Positions 44,901 to 53,217 of a stretch of 64,000 bases of DNA are shown here, piece after piece (positions within the stretch are counted from its first letter, which is position 1; every line of letters begins with the position of its first letter). The stretch covers positions 1,550,001-1,614,000 of the forward strand of contig NZ_QFFJ01000001.1 in the NCBI RefSeq assembly GCF_003308995.1. The letters run 5' to 3'. The notes beneath the pieces are model-generated. The model was not told the origin of the DNA. It saw only the letters and a list, made by a program, of their open reading frames with translations, and ran no database searches. The DNA is from Chitinophaga flava. GTDB lineage: Bacteria; Bacteroidota; Bacteroidia; Chitinophagales; Chitinophagaceae. The position numbers and the translations under genes are program-made.

Positions 44901-46148
44901 ATGGAGGTTTTACGTATAGCCACTTCCGGTAGTGTGGATGATGGTAAAAGTACATTGATCGGCCGTCTTTTATACGACACCAACTCTATCCCCCAGGATA
45001 AAATGGAAGCACTCCATGCGGCCAGCAAACGCAAGGGACTTGACTTCACCGATCTGTCACTGCTGACAGACGGCCTCGTAGCTGAAAGAGAACAAGGCAT
45101 CACCATCGACGTGGCGCATATCTACTTCTCCACCCCTACCCGTAAATATATCATCGCAGATACCCCCGGCCACATCGAATACACCCGTAACATGGTGACC
45201 GGCGCGTCTAACGCACAGGTATCCCTGATACTCATAGATGCCCGCAAAGGCATTGTAGAACAGACACACCGTCACTTCTTCATCGCCAGCCTGCTACGCA
45301 TCCCCTACCTGGTAGTATGTGTCAATAAAATGGACCTGGTAGATTACAGTCAAGCCCGCTTCAACCAGATTGTAGAAGACTTCCAGCAGTTGCTCGACAA
45401 CTCCGCCTTCAAAGACCAGGAAGTGAAGTTTATTCCCATCTCTTCCCTGCATGGCGAAAATGTGGCTTCCCATACCGGTGCTATCAACTGGTACGAAGGC
45501 CCTGCCCTGCTGGAATACCTGGAACAGGTTTCCTTCGACCATCAGGACAGCCGCCATCCGGCCCGTTTCCCGATCCAGAGTGTGATCCGCCCAAAAACAG
45601 CCGCCCACCACGACTTCCGTGGCTTTGCCGGTAAAGTGACCAGCGGTCATTTTAGTGTAGGCGATGAAATCATCTCCCTGCCCTCCGGTCAGAAAAGCAA
45701 GATCAAAACCATCGAGCAGTTCGAAAAACAACTGAATACCGCGCATGCACGCGAAAGCGTTGTCATCACGCTCGAAGACGAAATTGACAGCAGCCGTGGC
45801 AATATGCTCGTAAAAACAGACAACGTTGCCGAGCAACGGAAAGAAATATCCGCCTACATCTGCTGGATGGACCAGCAAAAACTCACTGCAGGCAAAACAT
45901 ACCTGCTGCAACACGGTATAAACCGCGTGAAAGCTAAAGTACAGCAGCTTCACTTCGTCACCGATGTTACCAGCTACCAGGAAGTGACCGATAAAAAAGA
46001 AATGGGATTAAACGATATCGGAAAAATCACGCTTAAAACTGCGGCCCCCATCTTTGCAGACCTTTATCAGGAAAACCCTGCCAATGGCGCGTTTATACTG
46101 ATAGATGAGTTTAATAATACTACCGTCGCTGTCGGAACGGTGATTTAG
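44901..46148 (+). CDS. cysN: Sulfate adenylyltransferase subunit 1 (GTPase)
   Basis: 415 residues. GTPase motifs: GSVDDGKST (10-18), DTPGH, NKMD; EF-Tu-like beta-barrel domains follow (RFPIQSVIRPK, FRGFAGKVTSG). It couples GTP hydrolysis to APS formation by CysD. It is shorter than enterobacterial CysN (about 475) but normal for non-fused Bacteroidota forms. No CysC kinase domain is fused at the C-terminus, again fitting the APS reductase route. Last gene of the operon. Confidence 0.95.
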   Translation: MEVLRIATSGSVDDGKSTLIGRLLYDTNSIPQDKMEALHAASKRKGLDFTDLSLLTDGLVAEREQGITIDVAHIYFSTPTRKYIIADTPGHIEYTRNMVTGASNAQVSLILIDARKGIVEQTHRHFFIASLLRIPYLVVCVNKMDLVDYSQARFNQIVEDFQQLLDNSAFKDQEVKFIPISSLHGENVASHTGAINWYEGPALLEYLEQVSFDHQDSRHPARFPIQSVIRPKTAAHHDFRGFAGKVTSGHFSVGDEIISLPSGQKSKIKTIEQFEKQLNTAHARESVVITLEDEIDSSRGNMLVKTDNVAEQRKEISAYICWMDQQKLTAGKTYLLQHGINRVKAKVQQLHFVTDVTSYQEVTDKKEMGLNDIGKITLKTAAPIFADLYQENPANGAFILIDEFNNTTVAVGTVI

Positions 46149-46149
46149 T

Positions 46150-46385
46150 ATGATGCTTTTGATTCTCCTGATGAGCGGAGATTGACAGATGATGTTAAGG
46201 GAGAATAACAAAATATAGAGAAAACAAAGGCCCGTTGAGAAATCAACGGGCCTTTATTTATTAATACTCAAATCAAACATGCTGGCTTCAACAAAGCGTC
46301 AGCAAAATTCGTCATTATTATTGTTGCTAAGAATCAGGAGCATCAGTACAATCACATGCATCACAGTTCACATGCATCAAGTTAT
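46150..46385. repeat. TGATG-rich nested palindrome A2 with central terminator
   Basis: Left arm 46150-46185 (TTGATTCTCCTGATGAGCGG) is almost identical to the left arm of A3. Right arm 46321-46385, read inward, has AACTGTGATGCATGTGAT and CTGATGCTCCTGATTC. The centre is a perfect terminator: 46226-46238 pairs with 46243-46255 (AAAGGCCCGTTGA). It serves cysN and the convergent threonine dehydrogenase gene. Confidence 0.75.
46226..46260. terminator. Bidirectional terminator of cysN and threonine dehydrogenase
   Basis: AAAGGCCCGTTGA / TCAACGGGCCTTT with a GAAA tetraloop; T-rich on the right and A-rich on the left. Confidence 0.9.
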
Positions 46386-47320
46386 ATGTTCTGGAGCATG
46401 TCGGCGGTCATCTTCGCCAGGTCATACTCGTGTTTCCAGCCCCAGTCAGCGCGTGCGCGGCTGTCATCCATGCTGTTGGGCCAGCCGTCGGCGATTTGCT
46501 GACGATAGTCTGGTTCATAGCTGATGGTGAAGTCAGGTATATGTTTTTTGATTTCTGCTGCGATCTCTTTAGGAGAGAAGCTCATGCCGGAGAGATTGTA
46601 GGCAGAACGAACTGTTATTTTGGAGGCATCGGCTTCCATGAGTTCGATGGTGGCGCGGATAGCGTCGGGCATGTACATCATGGGCAGATAAGTATCTTCA
46701 GACAGGAAGCTGGTGTATTCCTGGCGCTCCTTGGCTTCGTGGAAGATTTCCACTGCGTAGTCGGTAGTACCGCCGCCTGGAGCAGATTTGTAGCTAATCA
46801 GGCCTGGGTAGCGGAGGCTTCTTACATCCACACCATAGCGGTGGTTGTAGTATTCGCACCAGCGTTCACCGGCAAATTTGCTGATACCGTAAATGGTGGT
46901 AGGCTCGATGATAGTGTGCTGAGGTGTTTCCATCATCGGGGAGTTAGGACCGAACACCGCAATGGAGCTAGGCCAGTATACTTTATCAATATTTTCCTCT
47001 TTGGCGATATCGAGTACGTTGAGCAGACTTTGCATATTGATATGCCATGCCAGCAGCGGATTTTTTTCACCGGTAGCAGACAGGATGGCTGCCAGCAGGT
47101 AGATCTGGGTGATATTGTGCCGGATCACGAGTACGTGCAGCATTTCCTTGTTCATCACGTCCAGCGACACATAAGGCCCTGTTCCTTTCAGCAGCTCATG
47201 TTCTTCCCGGAGATCTGATGCCAGTACGTTGGCATCTCCATACATTTTCCTTAACGCCAGGGTCAGCTCCACGCCTATTTGTCCGCAGGCACCAATAACC
47301 AGGATCTTATCTTTCTTCAT
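46382..47320 (-). CDS. L-threonine 3-dehydrogenase, extended SDR type
   Basis: 312 residues from the ATG at 47320; the frame is open 27 codons further but the NAD-binding start ILVIGACGQIG (GACGQIG at 10-16) fixes the N-terminus. Catalytic Tyr144 and Lys148 lie in YGISK, with Ser118/119 in WPSSIAVFGP; NPLLAWHINM and RSLRYPGLIS are typical of the short-chain threonine dehydrogenase of Bacteroidota and cold-adapted Flavobacteria, distinct from zinc Tdh. It oxidises threonine to 2-amino-3-ketobutyrate, later split to glycine and acetyl-CoA. The ligase (kbl) is not in the window. UDP-sugar epimerase is a less likely alternative. Confidence 0.85.
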   Translation of the reverse strand: MKKDKILVIGACGQIGVELTLALRKMYGDANVLASDLREEHELLKGTGPYVSLDVMNKEMLHVLVIRHNITQIYLLAAILSATGEKNPLLAWHINMQSLLNVLDIAKEENIDKVYWPSSIAVFGPNSPMMETPQHTIIEPTTIYGISKFAGERWCEYYNHRYGVDVRSLRYPGLISYKSAPGGGTTDYAVEIFHEAKERQEYTSFLSEDTYLPMMYMPDAIRATIELMEADASKITVRSAYNLSGMSFSPKEIAAEIKKHIPDFTISYEPDYRQQIADGWPNSMDDSRARADWGWKHEYDLAKMTADMLQNI

Positions 47321-47508
47321 ACACGAAAATTGTAAGCTATAATTTGAGAGCGTAATATTAACAGGTTCGGCGGTATTTCCGCACTGCCTGATCATTCGCA
47401 TGACAATGCCATAACAATAAAAACAACCATGAGAGAACTTTCCAATGGCGGATTACAAAAGTATGACAATTTTAACTTTTCATATTACAGGAACGGGGCT
47501 TGACGGCT

Positions 47509-47538
47509 CCCTGTTAATACAGGGAAAGACTATCTTTG
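47509..47538 (+). promoter_or_regulatory. Promoter region of kdsA with a dyad
   Basis: -7 box TATCTTTG at 47531-47538 (exact). The perfect dyad CCCTGTTAATACAGGG lies at 47509-47524, between the expected -33 and -7 boxes, a possible operator. Confidence 0.5.
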
Positions 47539-47570
47539 CATTTCGATTAGTGACCCAATAGTTATAAATT

Positions 47571-48392
47571 ATGAAGCATTTAAAATCATTGTTCAAAGAA
47601 CAGTACAATCCGGAGAATTTCTTCCTGATTGCAGGCCCTTGTGTAATTGAAGAAGAAGAGTTGCTGATGACCGTAGCAGAGAAGGTTTCCGGTATCTGCA
47701 AACGGCTTGCTATACCTTATGTTTTTAAGGCCTCTTACCGCAAGGCCAACCGTACCAGTGTACACTCTTTTACGGGCATTGGCGATGTGGAAGGGCTGGA
47801 GCTGTTGCATAAAATAGGTAAAACCTTTAATGTGCCGGTAACCTCCGACATTCACTCTGCAGCCGAAGCCGCTATGGCAGCTGCTTACGTAGATGTGTTA
47901 CAGATACCTGCCTTCCTGTGCCGTCAGACAGACATCCTGCTGGCAGCTGCAGAAACAGGTAAAGTAGTGAACGTAAAAAAGGGCCAGTTCCTCAGCGGCG
48001 AATCCATGAAGTTTGCTGTTGAAAAAATTAAGGGCGCCGGCAACGAACATATTATGCTCACCGAAAGGGGTACTACCTTCGGTTATCAGGACCTGGTGGT
48101 AGACTACCGCAATATCCCGGTGATGAAACATTTCGGTCATCCGGTGGTGATGGACTGCACGCACTCGCTGCAGCAGCCTAACCAGACCAGCGGTGTTACC
48201 GGCGGCAACCCGCAGATGATCAGCACTATTGCCAAAGCAGCTATTGCTACCGGAGCGGATGGTCTGTTTATCGAAACCCACCCGGACCCGGCCAATGCTA
48301 AATCTGATGGCGCCAACATGCTGCGTCTCGACCTGCTCGAAGAGCTGCTGGAGAAACTGGTAGAACTCAGAAAAGTGGCGGTTAAATTGTAA
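47571..48392 (+). CDS. kdsA: 3-deoxy-8-phosphooctulonate synthase
   Basis: 273 residues. LIAGPCVIE, FKASYRKANRTS, TDIHS and DCTHSLQQPN are the family blocks of the TIM-barrel KDO8P synthase; the metal-site Cys/Asn choice at AGPCVIE (Cys at about residue 23) points to the metal-dependent class. It joins arabinose 5-phosphate and PEP, giving the Kdo precursor of the lipopolysaccharide core. Single gene with its own promoter. Confidence 0.96.
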   Translation: MKHLKSLFKEQYNPENFFLIAGPCVIEEEELLMTVAEKVSGICKRLAIPYVFKASYRKANRTSVHSFTGIGDVEGLELLHKIGKTFNVPVTSDIHSAAEAAMAAAYVDVLQIPAFLCRQTDILLAAAETGKVVNVKKGQFLSGESMKFAVEKIKGAGNEHIMLTERGTTFGYQDLVVDYRNIPVMKHFGHPVVMDCTHSLQQPNQTSGVTGGNPQMISTIAKAAIATGADGLFIETHPDPANAKSDGANMLRLDLLEELLEKLVELRKVAVKL

Positions 48393-48464
48393 TAACGGTC
48401 AACTGTATCCTTGTTGTTTTGGATTGATTTATGTAAATTCATACAACACCAAAAACAACTCGCT

Positions 48465-48872
48465 ATGATCAGTTTACACCATTTAAAAACCGGAGATTCG
48501 GTGATTACCAATTATGGAGGTGTAGAGAAACCGGGGAAGATTCTGCAGGTAGATCATGAGGACAAAAAAGTGCTTGTTGCCACTGATAACAACACAAATG
48601 AGTTCTGGTACGATCTGGACAACCTGTACTCCATCCCGTTGGACGAAGCCACGTTACTGAAACTGCAATTCCATCTGGACAATTCACAGTCCGGTGGTGG
48701 TACAAGCAAGGTGTACGTCAGAGGCCCGTTCTCTGTGCGTATGTTTGAACCAGGCAACAAACCGCTGATGCAGCTGCATTACCGGGATGAAACCAGGAAC
48801 CTGAATGCGCCCATTACACTGAATGAGTTGCAGAACCATTATCATGGAATGACTAATTTCCACCTGGAATAA
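48465..48872 (+). CDS. Uncharacterised 135-residue protein
   Basis: From the ATG at 48465 (MISLHHLKTGDSVITNYGGV); the frame extends 18 codons upstream without similarity. The first 50 residues have the rhythm of a small SH3/KOW-like barrel (TGDSVITNYGG...GKILQVDHEDKKVLV), and the rest is mixed strand and helix, ending LQNHYHGMTNFHLE. No signal peptide or membrane helix. I do not recognise the family; it looks like a conserved cytoplasmic protein of this lineage. A strong terminator follows. Confidence 0.7.
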   Translation: MISLHHLKTGDSVITNYGGVEKPGKILQVDHEDKKVLVATDNNTNEFWYDLDNLYSIPLDEATLLKLQFHLDNSQSGGGTSKVYVRGPFSVRMFEPGNKPLMQLHYRDETRNLNAPITLNELQNHYHGMTNFHLE

Positions 48873-48892
48873 CATCCGGGCAAAATATAGAT

Positions 48893-48940
48893 AAAGAGGA
48901 AATTTCCGGTTGATCCCGGAGATTTCCTCTTTGTTTTTTA
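48893..48940. terminator. Bidirectional terminator
   Basis: AAAGAGGAAATTTCCGG (48893-48909) pairs with CCGGAGATTTCCTCTTT (48916-48932) with a single mismatch region, followed by GTTTTTT. Serves the 135-residue protein gene and possibly pspC. Confidence 0.88.
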
Positions 48941-49051
48941 GTCGTTTCAAAGATGGGAATACGCTTCCTTATGTCATCGCGCAGGCATATCTCCCCCATC
49001 TCCCTGCAAAAACAGGAAAAGGGGCTTTACAGTATTATGCTGGTACAGATG

Positions 49052-49273
49052 TTATAAGTAGCGTAGTGGATTTCTTCTTGCGTTCTGGATATAGTTTTTC
49101 ATATTTACCCAGAAAGCGAGGATCATATAAACGATGAGTGGGGACCCCATCGCGAGGAAGGTGGCATAAATGAAAAAGATGCGGATCCGGGAAGTGGCAA
49201 CACCGAGTTTATCCCCGATAGCCGCACATACACCGAAGGCCTTCCATTCCAAAAAGTCTTTTATCCGGTTCAT
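49052..49273 (-). CDS. PspC domain protein
   Basis: 73 residues. The PspC domain: WKAFGVCAAIGDKLGVATSRIRIFFIYATFLAMGSPLIVYMILAFW, with the two linked membrane helices. In enterobacteria PspC senses membrane stress and activates the phage-shock response; short single-domain forms like this one are widespread in Bacteroidota and act alone. A TACATTTG box four bases before the ATG suggests a leaderless transcript. Confidence 0.88.
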   Translation of the reverse strand: MNRIKDFLEWKAFGVCAAIGDKLGVATSRIRIFFIYATFLAMGSPLIVYMILAFWVNMKNYIQNARRNPLRYL

Positions 49274-49277
49274 ATTC

Positions 49278-49285
49278 CAAATGTA
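49278..49285 (-). promoter_or_regulatory. -7 box of pspC, four bases before ATG
   Basis: On the minus strand TACATTTG fits TAnnTTTG; only GAAT separates it from the ATG at 49273. Confidence 0.5.
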
Positions 49286-49577
49286 TCAAATTCCGGGCGG
49301 AAAAACAAGGACGACAGACAACGGTTTTAGCTGCTGTATTTTAACAGGGTGGCTGGTTACAGACAGGAGGAGCCGGGCAATACTTACAGCGGCTCAAAAT
49401 TTAATATAATAATTTTTAACAATTCTTTTAAAGGTGTGGCCCAATCCGCCTGATGTATTTCTCCTGTTGGAAGCGGGGTAAAAATCTATCTATATCTTTA
49501 CTAATTAATTTAAAAACTTGTTGTTTTTAGTTAATTTTGCGTGCAATTTTTAACCGCTCTTAAATTATTTTTTTCCC
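49286..49577. other. Intergenic region before aconitase
   Basis: AT-rich, no gene. A TAATTTTG -7 box (49532-49539) precedes the aconitase ATG by 38 bases. Confidence 0.45.
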
Positions 49578-51848
49578 ATGGTGTTTGATATTGACATGAT
49601 TAAAAAAGTGTATGCGGCACTACCGGGTAAGGTGGAAGCGACCCGTAATATGTTAGGCCGCCCGCTCACACTTGCCGAAAAGATTTTATACGCGCACCTG
49701 TACGCACCAACTACTACGCCTTATGAAAGAGGCAAATCCTACGTTGAATTTGCGCCGGACCGTGTAGCCATGCAGGATGCCACCGCGCAGATGGCGTTGC
49801 TTCAGTTTATGACCTGCGGTCGTGATAAAGTTGCGGTTCCTTCCACAGTACACTGTGATCACCTTATACAAGCCAAAGTGGGCGCCACAGAAGATCTGGC
49901 GATTGCTATTGACACTAATAAAGAAGTTTACGATTTTCTTTCTTCCATTTCCGACAAATACGGTATTGGTTTCTGGAAACCAGGTGCTGGTATCATTCAC
50001 CAGGTAGTGCTGGAAAACTATGCTTTTCCGGGTGGTATGATGATCGGTACAGACTCCCACACCCCTAACGCTGGTGGTCTGGGTATGGTGGCTATCGGTG
50101 TAGGTGGTGCTGACGCGGTAGACGTGATGGCAGGCCTTCCCTGGGAGCTGAAAATGCCGAAACTGATCGGTGTGAAACTGACTGGTAAAATGAGCGGATG
50201 GACTTCTGCCAAAGATGTTATCCTGAAAGTGGCTGGTATCCTGACTGTAAAAGGTGGTACTGGTGCTATCGTGGAATACTTCGGTGAAGGTGCTGACAGC
50301 CTGAGCGCTACCGGTAAAGGTACTATCTGTAACATGGGTGCTGAAATCGGTGCTACCTGCTCCGTTTTCGCTTACGACAGCAAAATGGCTGACTACCTGA
50401 AAGGTACCAGCAGAGCTGAAGTTGCAGCCCTGGCTGACACAGTAAAAGAACACCTGCGTCCGGATGCTGAAGTATATGCAGACCCTGCTAAATACTACGA
50501 TCAGCTGATCGAAATCAACCTCGACGAACTGGAGCCTCATGTAAACGGTCCGTTCACTCCGGATCTGGCATGGCCTATCTCCAAATTTGCACAAGCGATC
50601 AAAGAAAACAACTGGCCTGAAAAACTGGAAGTTGCCCTGATCGGTTCCTGCACCAACTCTTCCTACGAAGATATCTCCCGTTCTGCGTCCCTGGCCAAAC
50701 AAGCCATCGACAAACAACTGGATATGAAATCCGAATTCACCATCACACCAGGTTCTGAACTGGTACGTTATACCATCGAAAGAGACGGTCTCCTGGCTAC
50801 TTTCGATAAAGTAGGTGGTGTAGTGCTGGCAAACGCCTGCGGACCCTGCATCGGCCAATGGGCCCGTCATATCGACGATCCTAACCGTAAAAACTCCATC
50901 ATCACTTCCTTCAACCGTAACTTCGCGAAGAGAAATGATGGTCTGGCTTCTACCCACGCTTTTGTAGCTTCTCCTGAGATCGTAACAGCACTGGCTATTG
51001 CAGGTGACCTCACCTTCAACCCGCTGACCGACAAGCTGAAAAACAAAAACGGCGAAGAAGTAATGCTGGACGAACCTACCGGTTTTGAACTGCCTACCAA
51101 AGGTTTCGCAGTAGAAGACGCGGGTTACCAGGCTCCTGCTGAAGATGGTAAGGGTGTACAGGTAATCGTATCCCCTACTTCCGATCGTCTGCAACTGCTG
51201 GAACCATTTGCTGCATGGGAAGGTACTGACCTGAAAGGGCTGAAACTCCTCATCAAAGCAAAAGGTAAATGTACTACTGACCACATCTCCATGGCCGGCC
51301 CATGGCTGAAATACCGCGGTCACCTGGACAACATCTCCAACAACATGCTGATCGGCGCTGTAAACGCATTCAACGACAAAACTGACACCGTTAAAAATGC
51401 TCTGACCAGCGAATACGGTGCTGTTCCTGCCACTATGCGTGCTTACAAAGCTGCCGGTTTCGGTGCTGTAGTAGTAGGTGACGAAAACTACGGTGAAGGC
51501 TCCAGCCGCGAACACGCTGCTATGGAACCCCGCCACCTCGGCGTTCGTGCTATCCTGGTGAAATCTTTCGCCCGTATCCACGAAACCAACCTGAAAAAAC
51601 AAGGTATGCTGGGTCTGACTTTCGCTAATAAAGAAGATTACGAAAAGATCCAGGAAGATGATACTATCGATATCACCGGCCTGACTACCTTCGCTCCAGG
51701 CAAACCGCTCGCTGTGGTACTGCACCACAAAGACGGCAGCTCTGAAGAGTTCTCTGTAAACCACACTTACAACGAACAACAGATCGAGTGGTTTAAAGCC
51801 GGCGGCGCCCTGAACGTAATCCGTGCAGAAGCAGCCAAAAAAGCATAA
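49578..51848 (+). CDS. acn: Aconitate hydratase
   Basis: 756 residues, of the mitochondrial-aconitase type common in Bacteroidota. The cluster cysteines are Cys358 (GSCTNSSYED) and Cys421, Cys424 (ANACGPCIGQW), with GTDSHTPNAGG and the C-terminal swivel domain holding DENYGEGSSREHAA. It interconverts citrate and isocitrate in the TCA cycle with a 4Fe-4S cluster. Codon use is strongly biased, fitting high expression, and leaves a long empty frame on the opposite strand. Confidence 0.96.
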   Translation: MVFDIDMIKKVYAALPGKVEATRNMLGRPLTLAEKILYAHLYAPTTTPYERGKSYVEFAPDRVAMQDATAQMALLQFMTCGRDKVAVPSTVHCDHLIQAKVGATEDLAIAIDTNKEVYDFLSSISDKYGIGFWKPGAGIIHQVVLENYAFPGGMMIGTDSHTPNAGGLGMVAIGVGGADAVDVMAGLPWELKMPKLIGVKLTGKMSGWTSAKDVILKVAGILTVKGGTGAIVEYFGEGADSLSATGKGTICNMGAEIGATCSVFAYDSKMADYLKGTSRAEVAALADTVKEHLRPDAEVYADPAKYYDQLIEINLDELEPHVNGPFTPDLAWPISKFAQAIKENNWPEKLEVALIGSCTNSSYEDISRSASLAKQAIDKQLDMKSEFTITPGSELVRYTIERDGLLATFDKVGGVVLANACGPCIGQWARHIDDPNRKNSIITSFNRNFAKRNDGLASTHAFVASPEIVTALAIAGDLTFNPLTDKLKNKNGEEVMLDEPTGFELPTKGFAVEDAGYQAPAEDGKGVQVIVSPTSDRLQLLEPFAAWEGTDLKGLKLLIKAKGKCTTDHISMAGPWLKYRGHLDNISNNMLIGAVNAFNDKTDTVKNALTSEYGAVPATMRAYKAAGFGAVVVGDENYGEGSSREHAAMEPRHLGVRAILVKSFARIHETNLKKQGMLGLTFANKEDYEKIQEDDTIDITGLTTFAPGKPLAVVLHHKDGSSEEFSVNHTYNEQQIEWFKAGGALNVIRAEAAKKA

Positions 51849-51876
51849 TTCAGCCCCTGGTTGAACATATATGTGG

Positions 51877-51906
51877 AAAACGGGCAGATCATTCTGCCCG
51901 TTTTTC
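51877..51906 (+). terminator. Terminator of aconitase gene
   Basis: AACGGGCAGA (51879-51888) pairs with TCTGCCCGTT (51893-51902), followed by a T-run. It lies inside the open frame upstream of the HD gene, showing that the HD start is later. Confidence 0.9.
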
Positions 51907-51938
51907 TTTTTAAATTACCTCCGGAAAAAAATTATCAG

Positions 51939-52562
51939 ATGTCTGCATCTTTTATTAGTGAAACCTGGGCACAGCTGAACCGCGATGTTGACCCGCTCCT
52001 TGTTCAGCAGGCCTTTAATGATATCACTGCCGCCTACTCCGGTACCGCGCGGCATTACCATAATCTGCAGCATATCGCTCAACTGCTGACACTGCATCAG
52101 CAATATGCACAACAGTTACAGGACCCTGAAACCATCCTCTTTGCCATTTTTTTCCATGATATCGTGTATGATGTTTTAAAATCAGATAACGAAGAAAAAA
52201 GCGCTGATGCTGCGATGGAATATCTGCAACGCATACACTATCCATCGGAAAAAACAACGGCTGTAAAGGAGTTTATTGTGGCCACCAAAACGCATGTCAA
52301 CAACCAGTCAAACGCAGACCTGGATTATTTCCTGGACTTTGACCTGCAGATACTGGGCACTGCACCGGATGCCTATCTGGCATATACCCGGCAGATACGC
52401 CAGGAATACAGTATTTATCCCGACCTGGTATATCATCCGGGTAGAAAAAAAGTATTGCATCATTTTCTGGAGATGCCTGTTATCTTCCGCACCCCTGCCT
52501 TTCAGCAACAATATGAAACAGCGGCACGGCAGAACATACAGACAGAACTGGACTCATTATAA
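51939..52562 (+). CDS. HD-domain metal-dependent phosphohydrolase-like protein
   Basis: 207 residues from the ATG at 51939 (MSASFISETW); the frame is open to 51861 but that part is the aconitase terminator. HYHNLQHI (about 46-53) and the FFHDIVYD (about 80-87) hold the HD metal residues; later the Asp in DFDLQILG continues the pattern. Similar short HD proteins are annotated only as predicted phosphohydrolases; substrate unknown. It lies 14 bases before the LOG gene and probably shares its transcript. Confidence 0.8.
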   Translation: MSASFISETWAQLNRDVDPLLVQQAFNDITAAYSGTARHYHNLQHIAQLLTLHQQYAQQLQDPETILFAIFFHDIVYDVLKSDNEEKSADAAMEYLQRIHYPSEKTTAVKEFIVATKTHVNNQSNADLDYFLDFDLQILGTAPDAYLAYTRQIRQEYSIYPDLVYHPGRKKVLHHFLEMPVIFRTPAFQQQYETAARQNIQTELDSL

Positions 52563-52576
52563 CGGAACAAGCTTAT

Positions 52577-53158
52577 ATGAAAAACATTGTAGTCTTTTGT
52601 GGTTCCAGCGCCGGCCATGATCCGGTGTTTATGGAACAGGCGTTACAACTGGGCGAAGCCCTCGCCAAACGTGATATAGGGCTGGTATATGGCGGCGCCA
52701 AAGTAGGACTGATGGGCGCCGTAGCCGATGGCGCTCTCCGTGCAGGCGGTAGCGTTATCGGTGTGCTGCCTCATTTCCTGCAGCAGAAAGAGCTGGCCCA
52801 TACCGGTCTTACTGAACTGATCCTGGTAGATACCATGCACGAACGCAAAACCAGAATGAATGAGCTGGCTGACGGGATTATTGCACTTCCCGGCGGCTTC
52901 GGCACCATGGAGGAATTGTTTGAGATGCTTACCTGGGGACAACTGGGACTTCATCAGAAGCCTATTGGCATGCTCAACGTAAACGGATTTTATGATGCGT
53001 TGCATCAGCTGTCGCAAACCATGACAGACAAGGGTTTCCTGTCTGCCTCCAATCGTGATATACTGCTCTATAGTGATAAAATAGATGATCTGCTGACACA
53101 GATGGAACAATACAAGCCGGTGGAAAAACCGAAGTGGATAATGCCTGAGCAGAGCTGA
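52577..53158 (+). CDS. LOG-family nucleotide phosphoribohydrolase (TIGR00730)
   Basis: 193 residues. PGGFGTMEE (105-113) is the LOG signature, with the nucleotide-binding start VFCGSSAG and LVYGGAKVGLMG. Characterised members split AMP or cytokinin ribotides at the glycosidic bond, giving base and ribose 5-phosphate; older annotation as lysine decarboxylase is wrong. Cytokinin making in a soil bacterium is possible but nothing here shows it. Follows the HD gene. Confidence 0.9.
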   Translation: MKNIVVFCGSSAGHDPVFMEQALQLGEALAKRDIGLVYGGAKVGLMGAVADGALRAGGSVIGVLPHFLQQKELAHTGLTELILVDTMHERKTRMNELADGIIALPGGFGTMEELFEMLTWGQLGLHQKPIGMLNVNGFYDALHQLSQTMTDKGFLSASNRDILLYSDKIDDLLTQMEQYKPVEKPKWIMPEQS

Positions 53159-53171
53159 TTGATCAGAAGAG

Positions 53172-53211
53172 ATATCCAAACATTTGTTCTCACGAACAAA
53201 TGTTTGGATAT
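53172..53211. terminator. Bidirectional terminator between LOG and PQQ-propeller genes
   Basis: Perfect 18-bp stem (53172-53189 with 53194-53211, ATATCCAAACATTTGTTC) around TCAC; flanks are A/T-rich but T-runs are short. Confidence 0.8.
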
Positions 53212-53217
53212 AATTTA

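Noticed and set aside
49686..51779. A 697-codon open frame antisense to aconitase
   Set aside because: It results from the strong codon bias of acn on the other strand. The translation is rich in Phe, His, Val and Ser with no domain pattern, and acn itself is unmistakable.
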